A DNA stretch of 64,000 nucleotides from Rhodanobacter sp. MP7CTX1 (GCF_014205795.1 NZ_JACHCN010000001.1:186001-250000); one strand, 5' to 3'; shown: positions 1 through 11,729, numbered from the stretch's first letter. A program made the numbers and translations. The notes: a model not told the origin generated them from the sequence alone.

Positions 1-43
1 GCCGCCCCGTCATCGCGGCAGTACGATCCGGTCCAGCATTTTC

Positions 44-1321
<1,278 letters not shown>

Positions 1322-1386
1322 TCGGGATGCTTTAAGGCACCAGCCGTACCACTTCTCCCAAAGCTTGCAGAGTTTCTTTGCTCCTT

Positions 1387-1527
1387 CCCCTGCTTGCAGG
1401 GGGAGGTCGGGAGGGGGGGAAGCTTTTGAACTTCGCGGCGAAGAGCGACCCCACCCCAGCCCTCCCCTGCAAGCAGGGGAGGGAGCACAGCGGCAGAGCA
1501 AAGCGGCAGAGCAAAGCGGCAGGGCAC
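1387..1527. repeat. Pair of palindromic REP-like repeats plus 13-bp tandem repeat
   Basis: A palindrome CCCCTGCTTGCAGGGG lies at 1387-1402. A longer, oppositely read one at 1461-1483 has arms CCCTCCCCTGC and GCAGGGGAGGG, preceded by a C-rich run. Three copies of the 13-mer AGCGGCAGAGCAA follow at 1489-1527, the last imperfect. The same palindrome type with its C-rich leader recurs at about 54,012-54,047 after cobS, so it is a dispersed element. Either copy could also end transcription of ispG. I see no gene in 1322-1578. Confidence 0.7.
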
Positions 1528-1578
1528 AGCAGCTTCGGGGGTGAATTGCTTACAGCGTGCGAATCGCGAGCTAGTCCA

Positions 1579-2232
1579 CTAGGTCATTGCGGGCTGGGCG
1601 GTGCATGACTGATACGCGCAGGCCACGATGGGCTGGGCCCACGCCGGGGTTGCGGCGATCGCCGCCGGGCTCACGGGAAACGTCACGTCGCTCCGGGCGA
1701 GTTCCAGCACAAGGTGAGGGCACGGCGTCAGGCCGTTCGTCGGATCAGCCTCGACACTGTTGTCATAGACACGCAAAGCCGTCACCCGCGGAATCAGACG
1801 CACCAGATTCTGCCGACTAGCCTGGTAGCGCTGCCGAATTTTCTCTTCGGGAATGTCGTGGCCACCCTTGCTCACCCGAGCCCGCACGCGGGCCAGATGG
1901 CGCTCGGGACTATCCAGTCCGCAATACCACACGAACAGCTCCAGACCGGCGTCGGTTGCCTCCAGCAGCAGCGCGGTCACGGTCTGTCCCCCGAGCGTGG
2001 TCTCGAACGCATAGTCGGTCTTTGTACCGATGGCCAAACGCAGACGGCGCACGCTTTCCTGCCACGCCAGAGCATTGCCTTCGCCAGGTTCCAGCCCGGG
2101 ATTCGTGGTCAGGATGCGTCGCGTCTCTTCATCGGGGTTGAAGTAGACACCTCCCGCCTCGCGCAAGCGTGCTCCCGCGATGCTGCTCTTGCCCGCGCCG
2201 TTGGTGCCGGCCAATACGGTGATGCGTGGCAT
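1579..2232 (-). CDS. Zeta-toxin-like P-loop kinase (toxin of a TA pair)
   Basis: The protein has 217 residues from the ATG at 2232; a TTG lies one codon upstream. It has a Walker A motif GTNGAGKS at residues 9-16, followed by YFNPDEETRR, which supplies the Asp typical of zeta toxins. It also carries RVSKGGHDIPEEKIRQRY, a signature of chromosomal zeta-like proteins. Zeta toxins phosphorylate UDP-N-acetylglucosamine and block cell-wall synthesis; that this copy does so is inferred. Its ATG overlaps the upstream antitoxin stop by one base (TGATG), so the two are translationally coupled. It could instead be a non-toxic kinase of the same fold. Confidence 0.8.
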   Translation of the reverse strand: MPRITVLAGTNGAGKSSIAGARLREAGGVYFNPDEETRRILTTNPGLEPGEGNALAWQESVRRLRLAIGTKTDYAFETTLGGQTVTALLLEATDAGLELFVWYCGLDSPERHLARVRARVSKGGHDIPEEKIRQRYQASRQNLVRLIPRVTALRVYDNSVEADPTNGLTPCPHLVLELARSDVTFPVSPAAIAATPAWAQPIVACAYQSCTAQPAMT

Positions 2233-2591
2233 CAAGGCTTGTCTTGATGGGTCGCCCGCAAGGCTGCCGCGCCCAACTGCTCCGGTGTGGAACTGAACAG
2301 CGCATCGACGCCAGCGGCGGCCTCTGGGGCCTGCATTGAATCCACCAGGCGATCGAACCCGGCCTGCAGCGAGGCCAGTGGATCGGGGGCGGCCTGTACC
2401 AGGCGCTCGTACTCGGCCATCGACAGCATGATCGCGGCTGGCCGCGCATTGCGCGTGATCACTACCGGTTTCCCGGCACGTGCCACGCGTTCGATCAGCT
2501 GGGCGAACCGGTTCTTGGCATCGGTGCTGGGCAGCGTTTCAACGCGGGCGGTCTGGCCGTGCACGGTTGGCAGCAGCATGGTCGTGGTCAT
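2232..2591 (-). CDS. Phd/YefM-family antitoxin
   Basis: This 119-residue protein contains a Phd/YefM core, STDAKNRFAQLIERVARAG then PVVITRNARPAAIMLSMAEYERL, roughly residues 22-65. That fold binds the operator and presents a C-terminal tail that neutralises the toxin. I start it at the ATG at 2591 rather than an upstream alternative at 2663, because the homologous region begins soon after. It precedes and overlaps the zeta-like toxin gene, as expected for an autoregulated TA operon. Upstream, about 2640-2700 is noticeably AT-richer than its surroundings and probably holds the promoter. Confidence 0.8.
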   Translation of the reverse strand: MTTTMLLPTVHGQTARVETLPSTDAKNRFAQLIERVARAGKPVVITRNARPAAIMLSMAEYERLVQAAPDPLASLQAGFDRLVDSMQAPEAAAGVDALFSSTPEQLGAAALRATHQDKP

Positions 2592-2734
2592 GGCGTCTTC
2601 ACCGGGCGACACGCATAGGCGCGTCATTGGAATCACGATACACCGACTGGTTAAATGGTACAAATTGTAACAAGTAGCCTATTTAGCTACTTTGGCCATC
2701 AAGGATGCTGCCCGTCGAAATGGGAAGCTTCCGA

Positions 2735-2790
2735 ATGATAAGAAGATAGGTCTCACCTCGAACCCAAACTACCGCTTCACAGCGGGCTTT
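2735..2790 (-). terminator. Possible terminator hairpin after aat
   Basis: Read on the minus strand just after the aat stop, CCGCT-GTGA-AGCGG forms a short stem-loop followed by TAGTTT. The stem is short and the T-run weak, so this is tentative. Confidence 0.35.
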
Positions 2791-2791
2791 C

Positions 2792-3511
2792 TCAGCTCAG
2801 CTGAAGCAACCGCGGCGTGTAGTCGGCCCAGCTGCCTACGCATCCGGGCAGCTGGGTGAGTAGTTCGACGTCTTGCAGATAGTCCTGTCGTGGCACTTCG
2901 AGCGCCCCCAGCAGGAGTGTGTGCGCATTGCTGACCTGAGTGTCGATCAGCGGAAAATCCATGCTGCGCAGCAGGTCGGCGAGTGCGATCAGGGCGATCT
3001 TCGAACTGCCGCTTTCGGCGCTGAACATCGATTCGCCGCAGAACAGCCGACCGACCGCGACGCCGTAGATGCCACCGACAAGTCGCGCACCTTCCCACAC
3101 CTCCACGCTGTGGGCGTGACCCAGCGCATGCAGTCGCGAGTAGCCGTCGATCATCGCCGGCATGATCCAGGTGCCCGATTCATTGGAGCGCGGTGCAGCG
3201 CAGGCGCGGATGACGTCGTCGAAGGCATGATCGACGGTGAGTCGCCACTGCTTGCCAGCCAGCTGACGACGTAGGTTGCGATGCATATTCAACGCCTCGG
3301 TGCGGAATACGCAGCGCGGGTCCGGTGACCACCACAGGATCGGCTCGCCCTCGCTGAACCAGGGAAAGATGCCCTGGGCATAGGCATTCAACAAGCGCTG
3401 CGGAGACAGGTCACCACCCATCGCAAGGAGGCCGTTGGGATCGGTCAGTGCGCCGCACGGATCAGGGAAAAAATCCGGCAGATCGGGGTCGAGTTGCGGC
3501 AGATAGATCAT
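2792..3511 (-). CDS. aat: Leucyl/phenylalanyl-tRNA--protein transferase
   Basis: The 239-residue protein has the full Aat pattern: LSPQRLLNAYAQGIFPWF near residue 37, then WWSPDPRCVF, and later GLVGGIYGVAVGRLFCGESMF-type sequence (seen here as LVGGIYGVAVGRLFCGESMF) in the GNAT-like core. Aat moves Leu or Phe from tRNA to N-terminal Lys or Arg of proteins, marking them for ClpS/ClpAP degradation in the cytosol. Its start overlaps the stop of the upstream acyltransferase gene by 4 bp, and that gene overlaps a DsbA-like gene, so the three form one operon. Confidence 0.96.
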   Translation of the reverse strand: MIYLPQLDPDLPDFFPDPCGALTDPNGLLAMGGDLSPQRLLNAYAQGIFPWFSEGEPILWWSPDPRCVFRTEALNMHRNLRRQLAGKQWRLTVDHAFDDVIRACAAPRSNESGTWIMPAMIDGYSRLHALGHAHSVEVWEGARLVGGIYGVAVGRLFCGESMFSAESGSSKIALIALADLLRSMDFPLIDTQVSNAHTLLLGALEVPRQDYLQDVELLTQLPGCVGSWADYTPRLLQLS

Positions 3512-4668
3512 CGTTCGGCGTGGCCGTGATCAGCGTAAGGGCTGTGGCTTTGCAGCTCCGCAGCGTAAGCGTCGACCGCTTCCGCCTCATGTGCAAGCGC
3601 CGCGGCCACGGCCGTACGAAAATCCGGGTTCACCAGGTAGTGCCGCGAGTGCGTGCGAACCGGCAGAAAGCCTCGCGCGAGCTTGTGCTCGCCCTGCGCG
3701 CCGGGCTCGAAACGCGCAAGTTTGTTGGCGATCGCATGCTCGATGCCGCGGTAGTAGCACAGCTCGAAATGCAGCCCCGGCACGTCCACCGACGCGCCCC
3801 AGTAACGGCCGTACAGGGTGCTGTCGCTCTGCACGAACAACGCCATCGCGATGATGGTTTCGGCGTGTCGCGCCAGCGCCACCTGTACGGTTTGGCCCAA
3901 CTCGCCAAGACGGCTGAAGAACGCCCTCGTGAGCGCTGCATGATTGCCCTTGGCGTCGAACGTGGCCGCGTACAGGGCATGCACCCGTCGCCACTCGCCC
4001 ACGCTCAGCGTGTCGCCGCTGCGCATCTCGATCGCCACGCCGCTGGCGGCTACATGCGCGCGTTCATGGCGAATGTTCTTGCGTTTCTTGTGGCTCAGCG
4101 CGGCGAGAAAATCCGGGAAGTGTCGATAGCCGTGGTTGTGCCAGTGGAACTGCACGTCCGAACGGGCCAGCCAGCGTTGATCGCGTGGCCCGTGATCGAA
4201 CGCATCGAGTTCCGCAGCTTCAAGAAAATTTGCGTGCACCGAAGACAGGCCCATCCGCTCAGCTTCCAGCCGCATGGCCTCGACCAGTGCCTGCTGCAGC
4301 ATTGGCGTCCGGTCGTCGCTGCCAGCAAGCAGGCGCGGGCCGGGTATCGGAGAGTAGGGCACGGCATTGAGCAGCTTCGGGTAGTACTCGCCGCCGGCGC
4401 GTTCCCACGCGCTCGCCCAGCTGAAGTCGAATACGAACTCGCCGTGCGAATTTCCCTTCAAGTACAGCGGTGCGGCAGCGATCAACTCGCCATGTTCGTA
4501 CAGACCCAGATGATGGGCCTGCCAGCCCCAGTTGGGACGGATGCAACCGCCGTTCTCCAACGCAGAAAGAAAGGCATGCGACACAAACGGGTTGGCGTTG
4601 GCTCGCAACCCATCCCATGCCGCAGCAGGCAGCTGGTCTATCGCAGAATGGAAGCGTGCTTCGATCAA
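3508..4668 (-). CDS. GNAT/FemAB-like N-acyltransferase (COG3146 type)
   Basis: A 386-residue cytosolic protein resembling the COG3146 / DUF482 family, often labelled peptidoglycan biosynthesis protein or predicted N-acyltransferase. Visible family marks are the N-terminal NPFVSHAFLSALE, the central DFSWASAWERAGGEYYPKL, and SHKKRKNIRHERAHV, with a GNAT-like second half. The acceptor substrate is unknown, and a direct cell-wall role is not shown by the sequence. The gene is coupled by 4-bp overlaps to the DsbA-like gene upstream and to aat downstream. Confidence 0.8.
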   Translation of the reverse strand: MIEARFHSAIDQLPAAAWDGLRANANPFVSHAFLSALENGGCIRPNWGWQAHHLGLYEHGELIAAAPLYLKGNSHGEFVFDFSWASAWERAGGEYYPKLLNAVPYSPIPGPRLLAGSDDRTPMLQQALVEAMRLEAERMGLSSVHANFLEAAELDAFDHGPRDQRWLARSDVQFHWHNHGYRHFPDFLAALSHKKRKNIRHERAHVAASGVAIEMRSGDTLSVGEWRRVHALYAATFDAKGNHAALTRAFFSRLGELGQTVQVALARHAETIIAMALFVQSDSTLYGRYWGASVDVPGLHFELCYYRGIEHAIANKLARFEPGAQGEHKLARGFLPVRTHSRHYLVNPDFRTAVAAALAHEAEAVDAYAAELQSHSPYADHGHAER

Positions 4669-5318
4669 TGCAACGCCGGCAATGCGGCGGCCAGCGCCTC
4701 GACGAACGCCTGCGGCTGACCGTAATGACGTGAGTGGTCGAACACGCGCTGCTCACCACGCTGCTCCAGCAGCAGGGTGGGGAAACCGTTGCCACCGGCA
4801 CTTTCCAGCATGCGCCGGCTGGCCTGCACATGTTCCATCAGCGGATGGCCGTTGGCTTCAGCGAACGCCATGGCGAAGCGCGCTCCATCCAGTCCGGTTT
4901 CCTCGGCCAGCTCGCCGAGCACGGGCGGTTCGACCACACGAAGACCGCGCTGGTAGTGCGCGTTCTGGATCGCCACCAGCAGTGGATAGGCTTTGGTCGG
5001 TTCGATGGCCGTGGCCGCCATGACGGCGGCGATCGGCGGCATGGAATACAGCACGGTGCCTTGTTCGGCCAGCAAGCCTTCCAGGTAGGGTTTGCCGAAT
5101 GGCTGCCCGCTGTATTGCGCAATCCGCTGGTCGGATTGCGTGATGTGCCGGGCGAGTGATTCATCCAGCACCGTGGGCTCGGGGAACAAGCCGCCACCAT
5201 GAAGTTGCAGAGCGATCCGGCCGCCTAGCCGCTCCATCGCCGCGCTGATCAACGGCTGGACGGCATAGCACCAGCCGCAGAGCGGGTCGTGGATGTAGTG
5301 CAGGGTGGCCTGGGTCAT
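4665..5318 (-). CDS. DsbA-family (FrnE-like) thioredoxin-fold protein
   Basis: A 217-residue thioredoxin-fold protein with redox motif C14-G-W-C17 near the N-terminus (HDPLCGWCYAVQP) and the conserved cis-proline loop GNGFPTLLLEQ near the C-terminus. There is no signal peptide, so it is probably cytosolic, as for FrnE/COG3531 proteins, which act as thiol oxidoreductases or isomerases. It is the first gene of the operon with the acyltransferase and aat, and lies just downstream of trxB on the same strand (46-bp gap), a sensible redox neighbour. Its substrate is not known. Confidence 0.85.
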   Translation of the reverse strand: MTQATLHYIHDPLCGWCYAVQPLISAAMERLGGRIALQLHGGGLFPEPTVLDESLARHITQSDQRIAQYSGQPFGKPYLEGLLAEQGTVLYSMPPIAAVMAATAIEPTKAYPLLVAIQNAHYQRGLRVVEPPVLGELAEETGLDGARFAMAFAEANGHPLMEHVQASRRMLESAGGNGFPTLLLEQRGEQRVFDHSRHYGQPQAFVEALAAALPALH

Positions 5319-5364
5319 GCTGCCTTCAATGATGGGTTGCGAGACGTGGATCGGCCCTACTGGA

Positions 5365-6354
<990 letters not shown>

Positions 6355-6512
6355 TTATTCGCTTCACGCCCTGCCGCGGTTTCATGCAACCGTTTCGCGG
6401 TGTCGCGGCGGGGGTTTGAACCCGCAAGGATGGGGAAGGGAGCAGCCCGATTCAAGGTTTCCAGCCATAGATGGTTCCCCAACCCTGCTACGAACTCCAC
6501 AGGACTTCCCCC

Positions 6513-7577
6513 ATGCGTATCGGTATCCCCTCCGAAACCAAGACCTTAGAAGGTCGTGTTGCCCTCGTTCCCGCTGCTGCTGCCGATCTGGTGCGCCGTG
6601 GCCACGAAGTGTTCCTACAGTCGGGCGCTGGCCTGAAGAGCGGCTTCGCTGACGAGGTTTACGTCAAGCAGGGCATCAAGATCGTGCCGGATGCCGCGGC
6701 GCTGTACGAAGTCGGCGAGCTGATAGTCAAGGTGAAAGAGCCGGTTGCCGGTGATCTGGCGCTGCTGAAGAAGCACCACCTGCTGTTCTGCTACCTGCAC
6801 CTGGCCGCCGAGCCTGCGCTGACCAAGAGCCTGCTCGATATCGGCCTGACCGGGATCGCGTTCGAGTCGGTCGAAGAAGACGGCGTGCTGCCGCTGCTGT
6901 TGCCGATGTCGGTGATCGCCGGCCGAATCGCGACCCAGATCGGCACCACGCTGCTGCATCGTCCGCAGGGCGGCAAGGGCAAGCTGCTGGGCGGCATGGC
7001 CTCCACCCCGCGTGGCAAAGTGGTTGTGCTGGGTGCCGGCGCTGCCGGTGGCAACGCCGCCGCGCTGGCCGCTGCTGCAGGCGCCAATGTGGTGGTGTTC
7101 GACAAGCGCCAGGATCGTCTCGCCGAGATGATGGCGATGGGCCCGAACGTCACCGCCCTGTACGCCTATGAATCCTCGGTGGCCGAGGAAGTGCGCGACG
7201 CCGACATCGTGGTCGGTGCCGTGCTGATCCCCAGCGCCAAGGCGCCGCGCGTGGTCACCGAGGCCATGGTCAAGACGATGGAGAAGGGCAGTGTGCTGGT
7301 CGATATCTCGATCGATCAGGGCGGCTGCTTCGAGACCTCGAAGCCGACCACCTGGAAGGAGCCGACCTATGACGTGCACGGCGTGACGCATTTCTGCGTG
7401 ACCAACATGCCGGGCGCCGTGCCGCAGACCTCGTCGGTGGCGATCTCCGCGGCGATCCTGCCGTACGTGCAGCGTCTGGCGACCGGCAACGAGTGGCGCG
7501 ACTTCGCTCCGCTGCGCGACGGCATCAATGTTGACGGCGGGAAGCTGGTGCATCCGGCATTGCAAGGTATGCTCTGA
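6513..7577 (+). CDS. ald: Alanine dehydrogenase
   Basis: A 354-residue NAD-dependent L-alanine dehydrogenase interconverting alanine and pyruvate plus ammonia. The N-terminus MRIGIPSETKTLEGRVAL is diagnostic and sets the start at 6513, so an upstream in-frame ATG at 6471 is ignored. The Rossmann motif VLGAGAAGGNAAALAAAAGA lies near the centre, and the C-terminal part has VTHFCVTNMPGAVPQTSS. No dedicated regulator is adjacent; the gene precedes ftsK by 44 bp. Confidence 0.96.
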   Translation: MRIGIPSETKTLEGRVALVPAAAADLVRRGHEVFLQSGAGLKSGFADEVYVKQGIKIVPDAAALYEVGELIVKVKEPVAGDLALLKKHHLLFCYLHLAAEPALTKSLLDIGLTGIAFESVEEDGVLPLLLPMSVIAGRIATQIGTTLLHRPQGGKGKLLGGMASTPRGKVVVLGAGAAGGNAAALAAAAGANVVVFDKRQDRLAEMMAMGPNVTALYAYESSVAEEVRDADIVVGAVLIPSAKAPRVVTEAMVKTMEKGSVLVDISIDQGGCFETSKPTTWKEPTYDVHGVTHFCVTNMPGAVPQTSSVAISAAILPYVQRLATGNEWRDFAPLRDGINVDGGKLVHPALQGML

Positions 7578-7621
7578 CCCTGTCTGGACTGAGCCAGTCG
7601 AAATAAGGGAAGCCCTCCAAG

Positions 7622-9949
7622 GTGGCGCGAAGCGCGAACGTCAAACAAAAACCGAAGGAAGGCCTCAGCGATGAGCTGAAGCGCCGGCTGCGTGAAGCCG
7701 GCGCTTTGCTGTTGCTGCCACTGGCGCTGTATTTGCTGGTGTGCCTGTTCAGTTACAACGCGCTGGATCCCAGTTGGTCCCACGTCGGCCAGGCCGAGCA
7801 TGCTCGCAACTTCGGCGGCATGCTCGGTGCTTATGTGGCTGATTTGCTGCGCTATCTGTTCGGCATGGTTGCCTACGCGTTCCCGCTGCTGTTGCTGGGA
7901 CTGGGCATTCACGTGCTGCGTCATCGCGATGAAAAAACGACCAGCCACTGGGAGCCTTCCCTGCGGCTGATCGGCTCGGTGTTTTTCTTCATTACGGCAC
8001 CGGGCCTGTGCTGGCTGAACTTCCCCGATAGCGACATGGCACCGCAAGGTGCCGGTGGCGTGATCGGTGAGGCGGTGGGCAAGGGCCTGCAATACGTATT
8101 CGGCTTCAAGGGTGCGCCACTGCTGTTGCTGGCGCTGTTCCTGGTGGCGGTGACGCTGGCCACCGGGCTGTCCTGGTTCAGGGTGATGGACTGGACCGGG
8201 CAAGGTGTTTTGAAGCTGCTTGGCTGGTGCCGCGCCAAGCTGCGCGCGGCCCCGCAGGTGCTGGCCGCACGGCAGGCCCGGACCGAGCGTGAGGTGGTCA
8301 AGAAAGCCGATGCCGTGAAGCAGGCCAAACGCGAGCCCGTGCGCATCGAGGCCGCCCCGGCCCCGGTGGTGAAAAGCGAGCGTGCCCGGCTCGAAACCCA
8401 GATTCCACTGTTCACCGGTGCTGCCACGCCGGGCGAGCTGCCGCCGCTGTCGCTGCTGGACGAGGCGCCCCCGCAAGGGCCGGGCTATTCCGAGGAAACC
8501 CTCGAAGTGCTCTCGCGCCAGGTCGAGTTCAAGCTGAAGGACTTCAAGATCGACGCCAAGGTGGTCGGCGCCTATCCGGGTCCGGTGATCACCCGGTTCG
8601 AGATGGAACCTGCCGCCGGCGTGCGTGGTAGCCAGGTGTCGAGCCTGGACAAGGACATCGCCCGCGGCCTGTCCGTGGTCAGTGTGCGCGTGGTCGACGT
8701 GATTCCCGGCAAAAATGTGATCGGGCTGGAAATTCCCAACACCAAGAAGCAGATCGTCTACCTCTCGGAGATCCTGCGTTCGGACAAGTACGACCAGCTG
8801 AAATCGCCGCTGGCGCTGGCGCTGGGCAAGGACATCGGCGGCAAGCCGGTGGTGGTTGATCTGGCGAAGATGCCGCATCTGCTGGTTGCTGGCACCACCG
8901 GTTCAGGCAAGTCGGTGGCCGTCAATGCGATGGTGCTTAGCCTGCTGTACAAGGCCAGCGCGAAAGACGTGCGGATGATCATGATCGACCCGAAGATGCT
9001 GGAGCTCTCGGTATACGAGGGCATCCCGCATCTGCTGGCGCCGGTGGTCACCGACATGAAGGAGGCGGCCAACGCGCTGCGCTGGTGCGTCGCCGAGATG
9101 GAGCGCCGCTACAAGCTGATGGCTGCGGTCGGCGTGCGTAACCTCGGTGGTTTCAACAAGAAGGTCAAGGATGCCGAGAACGCGGGTCAGCCGTTGCTCG
9201 ATCCGCTGTTCCGTCCGAATCCCGACATGCCGAATCTTGCCGCCGAGCCGTTGGAACCACTGCCGTACATCGTGGTGATCATCGACGAATTTGCCGACAT
9301 GATGATGATCGTCGGCAAGAAGGTGGAGGAGCTCATCGCCCGCCTCGCGCAGAAGGCGCGTGCGGCCGGCGTGCATCTGATCCTGGCCACCCAGCGGCCA
9401 TCGGTGGATGTGATCACCGGCCTGATCAAGGCGAACATCCCGACCCGCATCGCGTTTCAGGTGTCGTCCAAGATCGACTCGCGCACGATTCTCGATCAGT
9501 CCGGCGCGGAAACCCTGCTTGGCCACGGCGACATGCTGTATCTGCCGCCGGGCACCGCGACACCTGAGCGCGTGCATGGCGCGTTCGTGGACGATCACGA
9601 GGTGCATCACGTTGTCGCGTGGCTGAAATCGCAGGGTGCGCCGCAATACATCACCGGCGTGCTGGAAGAAGTGCAGGCCACCAGCGATGGCAAGTTCATC
9701 AACGACTCCGGCCTGCCGCAGGATGGCGAAGAAGGCGGCGGCGACGCCGATACCCAGTTGTACGACAAGGCTGTAGCCATCGTCACGCAGACCCGCCGCG
9801 CTTCGATCTCGGGTGTGCAGCGCCACTTGCGCATCGGTTACAACCGAGCCGCACGTCTGGTCGAACAGATGGAACAGGACGGTGTAGTCAGCGCCCCGCA
9901 GCACAACGGCAACCGCGAAGTGCTGGCGCCCCCGCCTCCGCGAGATTAA
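7622..9949 (+). CDS. ftsK: DNA translocase FtsK
   Basis: This 775-residue septal DNA pump starts at a GTG. The first about 185 residues contain four predicted membrane helices, then a short charged linker (FtsK linkers vary widely in length), then the motor. Walker A is GTTGSGKS from residue 424 and Walker B is IIDEFADMM with D555/E556. The C-terminal winged-helix gamma domain, from about residue 715 ([20 protein letters not shown]), reads KOPS sites and activates XerCD at dif during chromosome dimer resolution. It lies 44 bp after ald. Confidence 0.97.
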   Translation: MARSANVKQKPKEGLSDELKRRLREAGALLLLPLALYLLVCLFSYNALDPSWSHVGQAEHARNFGGMLGAYVADLLRYLFGMVAYAFPLLLLGLGIHVLRHRDEKTTSHWEPSLRLIGSVFFFITAPGLCWLNFPDSDMAPQGAGGVIGEAVGKGLQYVFGFKGAPLLLLALFLVAVTLATGLSWFRVMDWTGQGVLKLLGWCRAKLRAAPQVLAARQARTEREVVKKADAVKQAKREPVRIEAAPAPVVKSERARLETQIPLFTGAATPGELPPLSLLDEAPPQGPGYSEETLEVLSRQVEFKLKDFKIDAKVVGAYPGPVITRFEMEPAAGVRGSQVSSLDKDIARGLSVVSVRVVDVIPGKNVIGLEIPNTKKQIVYLSEILRSDKYDQLKSPLALALGKDIGGKPVVVDLAKMPHLLVAGTTGSGKSVAVNAMVLSLLYKASAKDVRMIMIDPKMLELSVYEGIPHLLAPVVTDMKEAANALRWCVAEMERRYKLMAAVGVRNLGGFNKKVKDAENAGQPLLDPLFRPNPDMPNLAAEPLEPLPYIVVIIDEFADMMMIVGKKVEELIARLAQKARAAGVHLILATQRPSVDVITGLIKANIPTRIAFQVSSKIDSRTILDQSGAETLLGHGDMLYLPPGTATPERVHGAFVDDHEVHHVVAWLKSQGAPQYITGVLEEVQATSDGKFINDSGLPQDGEEGGGDADTQLYDKAVAIVTQTRRASISGVQRHLRIGYNRAARLVEQMEQDGVVSAPQHNGNREVLAPPPPRD

Positions 9950-9952
9950 CGC

Positions 9953-9984
9953 CGGCCGCTCCCTCGTTCTCGTGGGAGCGGCTC
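9953..9984 (+). terminator. Hairpin terminator after ftsK
   Basis: A perfect 9-bp stem (GCCGCTCCC / GGGAGCGGC) with a 10-base loop lies immediately after the ftsK stop and is followed by a T-containing tail. It probably ends ftsK transcription, though its sequence also resembles a common REP half-site. Confidence 0.6.
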
Positions 9985-10083
9985 TTGTGAGAGATTTTAT
10001 GGTTGCACGCAAGATCACCGCCAGGGTACGCGTTACTACAAAGACGACAAACTCAACCAGCGCCAATGACCCCACGCAGACCC

Positions 10084-10169
10084 GTAGGTTGGGGTGAGCG
10101 CAGCGATGCCCAACATTCACTCCAACCTCCGGAAAAGCGTTGGGCATCGCTACGCTCACCCCAACCTAC
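10084..10169. repeat. Long inverted repeat (31-bp arms)
   Basis: Arms at 10084-10114 (GTAGGTTGGGGTGAGCG...) and 10139-10169 are inverted copies with a single mismatch, separated by 24 bp. A separate REP-like palindrome, GAGCGGCTTCAGCCGCGATGC, sits at 10201. The 340-bp gap between ftsK and lolA is thus filled with repeats and holds no gene. Such pairs in Xanthomonadales resemble bacterial interspersed mosaic elements mobilised by RAYT transposases; no RAYT gene is visible here. Confidence 0.75.
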
Positions 10170-10290
10170 GTTCTCCACGCGCAACAGCAGGCTCTTGGGG
10201 GAGCGGCTTCAGCCGCGATGCTCCACTTGCCTCCCATTAAGTCACCAGTGCTCAAACTTCACCGCTAACGCCATGTTTCAGGGAAGACCG

Positions 10291-10956
10291 ATGAAACGCT
10301 TCACGCTTGCCGCAATCACCGCCGTGCTTGCACTGTCCTTTGGCGCTGTGGCACAGGCCGCCACCGGGCCGGCGCGCGCGCGACTGGATGCGTTTGCACA
10401 GAACCTGCATTCGCTCACCGGCCACTTCAGCCAGTCATTGACCGACACCAACGGTCAGACCGGCAAGACCAGCGCCGGAACGCTGGCACTCGAGGCGCCG
10501 CGTGAGTTCCGTTGGGACACGCTGACCCCGTACAAGCAGACCATCGTTGCCGACGGCAGCCGGGTCTGGCTGTACGACCCTGAACTGCAGCAGGTAACGG
10601 TTACCGTGCAGAGCAGCGAAGAAGCACACAGCCCGCTCACCGTGCTGACCGACCTCAAGCAGATGGACAAGAATTTCAAGACGACCGAGCAGGGCGAACG
10701 CGACGGGCTGGTCTGGCTGCGCCTTACCTCCACCGGCAAGGATCCGCAGTTCGACTACGCCGACCTCGGCTTCGATGCGAACGGCCTGGCGCGCATGACA
10801 TTCCGCGACCAGCTGGGCTCCACCACCGACATCCGCTTTTCCGATTGGCAACGGAACGCGGCGATCTCGCCGTCCGAGTTCAACTTCGTGCCACCGAAAG
10901 GCGCGGACGTGATCGGCGATGTTCCGGTGATCTCCACCCAGCCGCTGAAGGACTGA
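10291..10956 (+). CDS. lolA: Outer-membrane lipoprotein carrier protein
   Basis: A 221-residue periplasmic chaperone with a Sec signal peptide (MKRFTLAAITAVLALSFGAVAQA, quoted in part: MKRFTLAAITAVLALSF). The mature part has the LolA pattern: LHSLTGHFSQSL, GTLALEAPREFRWDTLTPYKQTIVADG split around residue 70, and LYDPELQQVTV. LolA carries lipoproteins from LolCDE to LolB. I start at the ATG at 10291, preceded by GGGAAG; longer upstream starts would mask the signal peptide. Confidence 0.94.
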   Translation: MKRFTLAAITAVLALSFGAVAQAATGPARARLDAFAQNLHSLTGHFSQSLTDTNGQTGKTSAGTLALEAPREFRWDTLTPYKQTIVADGSRVWLYDPELQQVTVTVQSSEEAHSPLTVLTDLKQMDKNFKTTEQGERDGLVWLRLTSTGKDPQFDYADLGFDANGLARMTFRDQLGSTTDIRFSDWQRNAAISPSEFNFVPPKGADVIGDVPVISTQPLKD

Positions 10957-10963
10957 TACTGCC

Positions 10964-11644
10964 ATGCCCGTGCTGCGGCAGTTGCCGCGTTGGGCATGGA
11001 TTGGCGGCGGCATGCTGGCGTTCATTGCCGGTATCGTCAACGCCGCGGGGTACATGGGTTTTCGGCATCAGTCGATCACCAACCTGACCGGATCCACTAG
11101 CCTGCTCGGCGTGGCGCTGGGTACCGGTGATAGCGGCGAAGCATGGCATTGGGCGTTGTCGATTGCCGCGTTTGTGGTTGGCGCCGTATTGAGCGGCCTG
11201 ATCGTGCAACAGCGCACACTGAAACTCGGTCGCCGTTACGGCGTCGCGCTGATGCTGGAATCGTTGCTGCTGTTCGCCGCGGTGCCACTGTTGAGTGCGA
11301 ACAACCCGGTGGGTCTGTATCTGGCTTCGATGGCGGCTGGCCTGCAAAACGGCATGGCCAGCACCTATAGCGGCATGGTGTTCCGCACGACCCATGTCTC
11401 CGGTATGTTCACTGACCTTGGCATCTACATCGGCCAGCGGTTGCGCGGACTCGAAGTGGATACGCAGCGCATTCGCGTCTGTGTGCTGGTCACCAGCACC
11501 TTCCTGCTCGGCAGTGTCGTTGGCGCGCTCCTTTTTCGCGTGATGCAGGAGCGCACCTTGCTGATTCCCGCGGTGCTCACCGGCCTGTGCGGCCTGAGCT
11601 ACGGCGTCTACCGGCAGTACACGATGGGGTCGGCCGCTCGCTAA
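10964..11644 (+). CDS. YoaK/DUF1275-family membrane protein
   Basis: A 226-residue, roughly six-helix inner-membrane protein of the DUF1275 (YoaK) family. Family marks include FIAGIVNAAGYMGFRHQSIT near the N-terminus, with TNLTGSTSLLGVALGTGD following, and LASMAAGLQNGMASTYSG centrally, then RTTHVSGMFTDLGIYIGQRL. The function is unknown, although the family is sometimes placed near transporters. It starts 7 bp after lolA and probably shares its transcript. Confidence 0.88.
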   Translation: MPVLRQLPRWAWIGGGMLAFIAGIVNAAGYMGFRHQSITNLTGSTSLLGVALGTGDSGEAWHWALSIAAFVVGAVLSGLIVQQRTLKLGRRYGVALMLESLLLFAAVPLLSANNPVGLYLASMAAGLQNGMASTYSGMVFRTTHVSGMFTDLGIYIGQRLRGLEVDTQRIRVCVLVTSTFLLGSVVGALLFRVMQERTLLIPAVLTGLCGLSYGVYRQYTMGSAAR

Positions 11645-11729
11645 CGGACGGCTACGCCGATGTTTGCAGCGCCGGCAAGCCGAGCTGCTCGTTCGCTCTG
11701 ATGCCAGGCGGATGCCTTATCATTCGGGC

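Noticed and set aside
7367-8878. 503-codon minus-strand frame opposite ald and ftsK
   Set aside because: It crosses two real genes, is His/Gln-rich as antisense GC-rich DNA is, and has no similarity.
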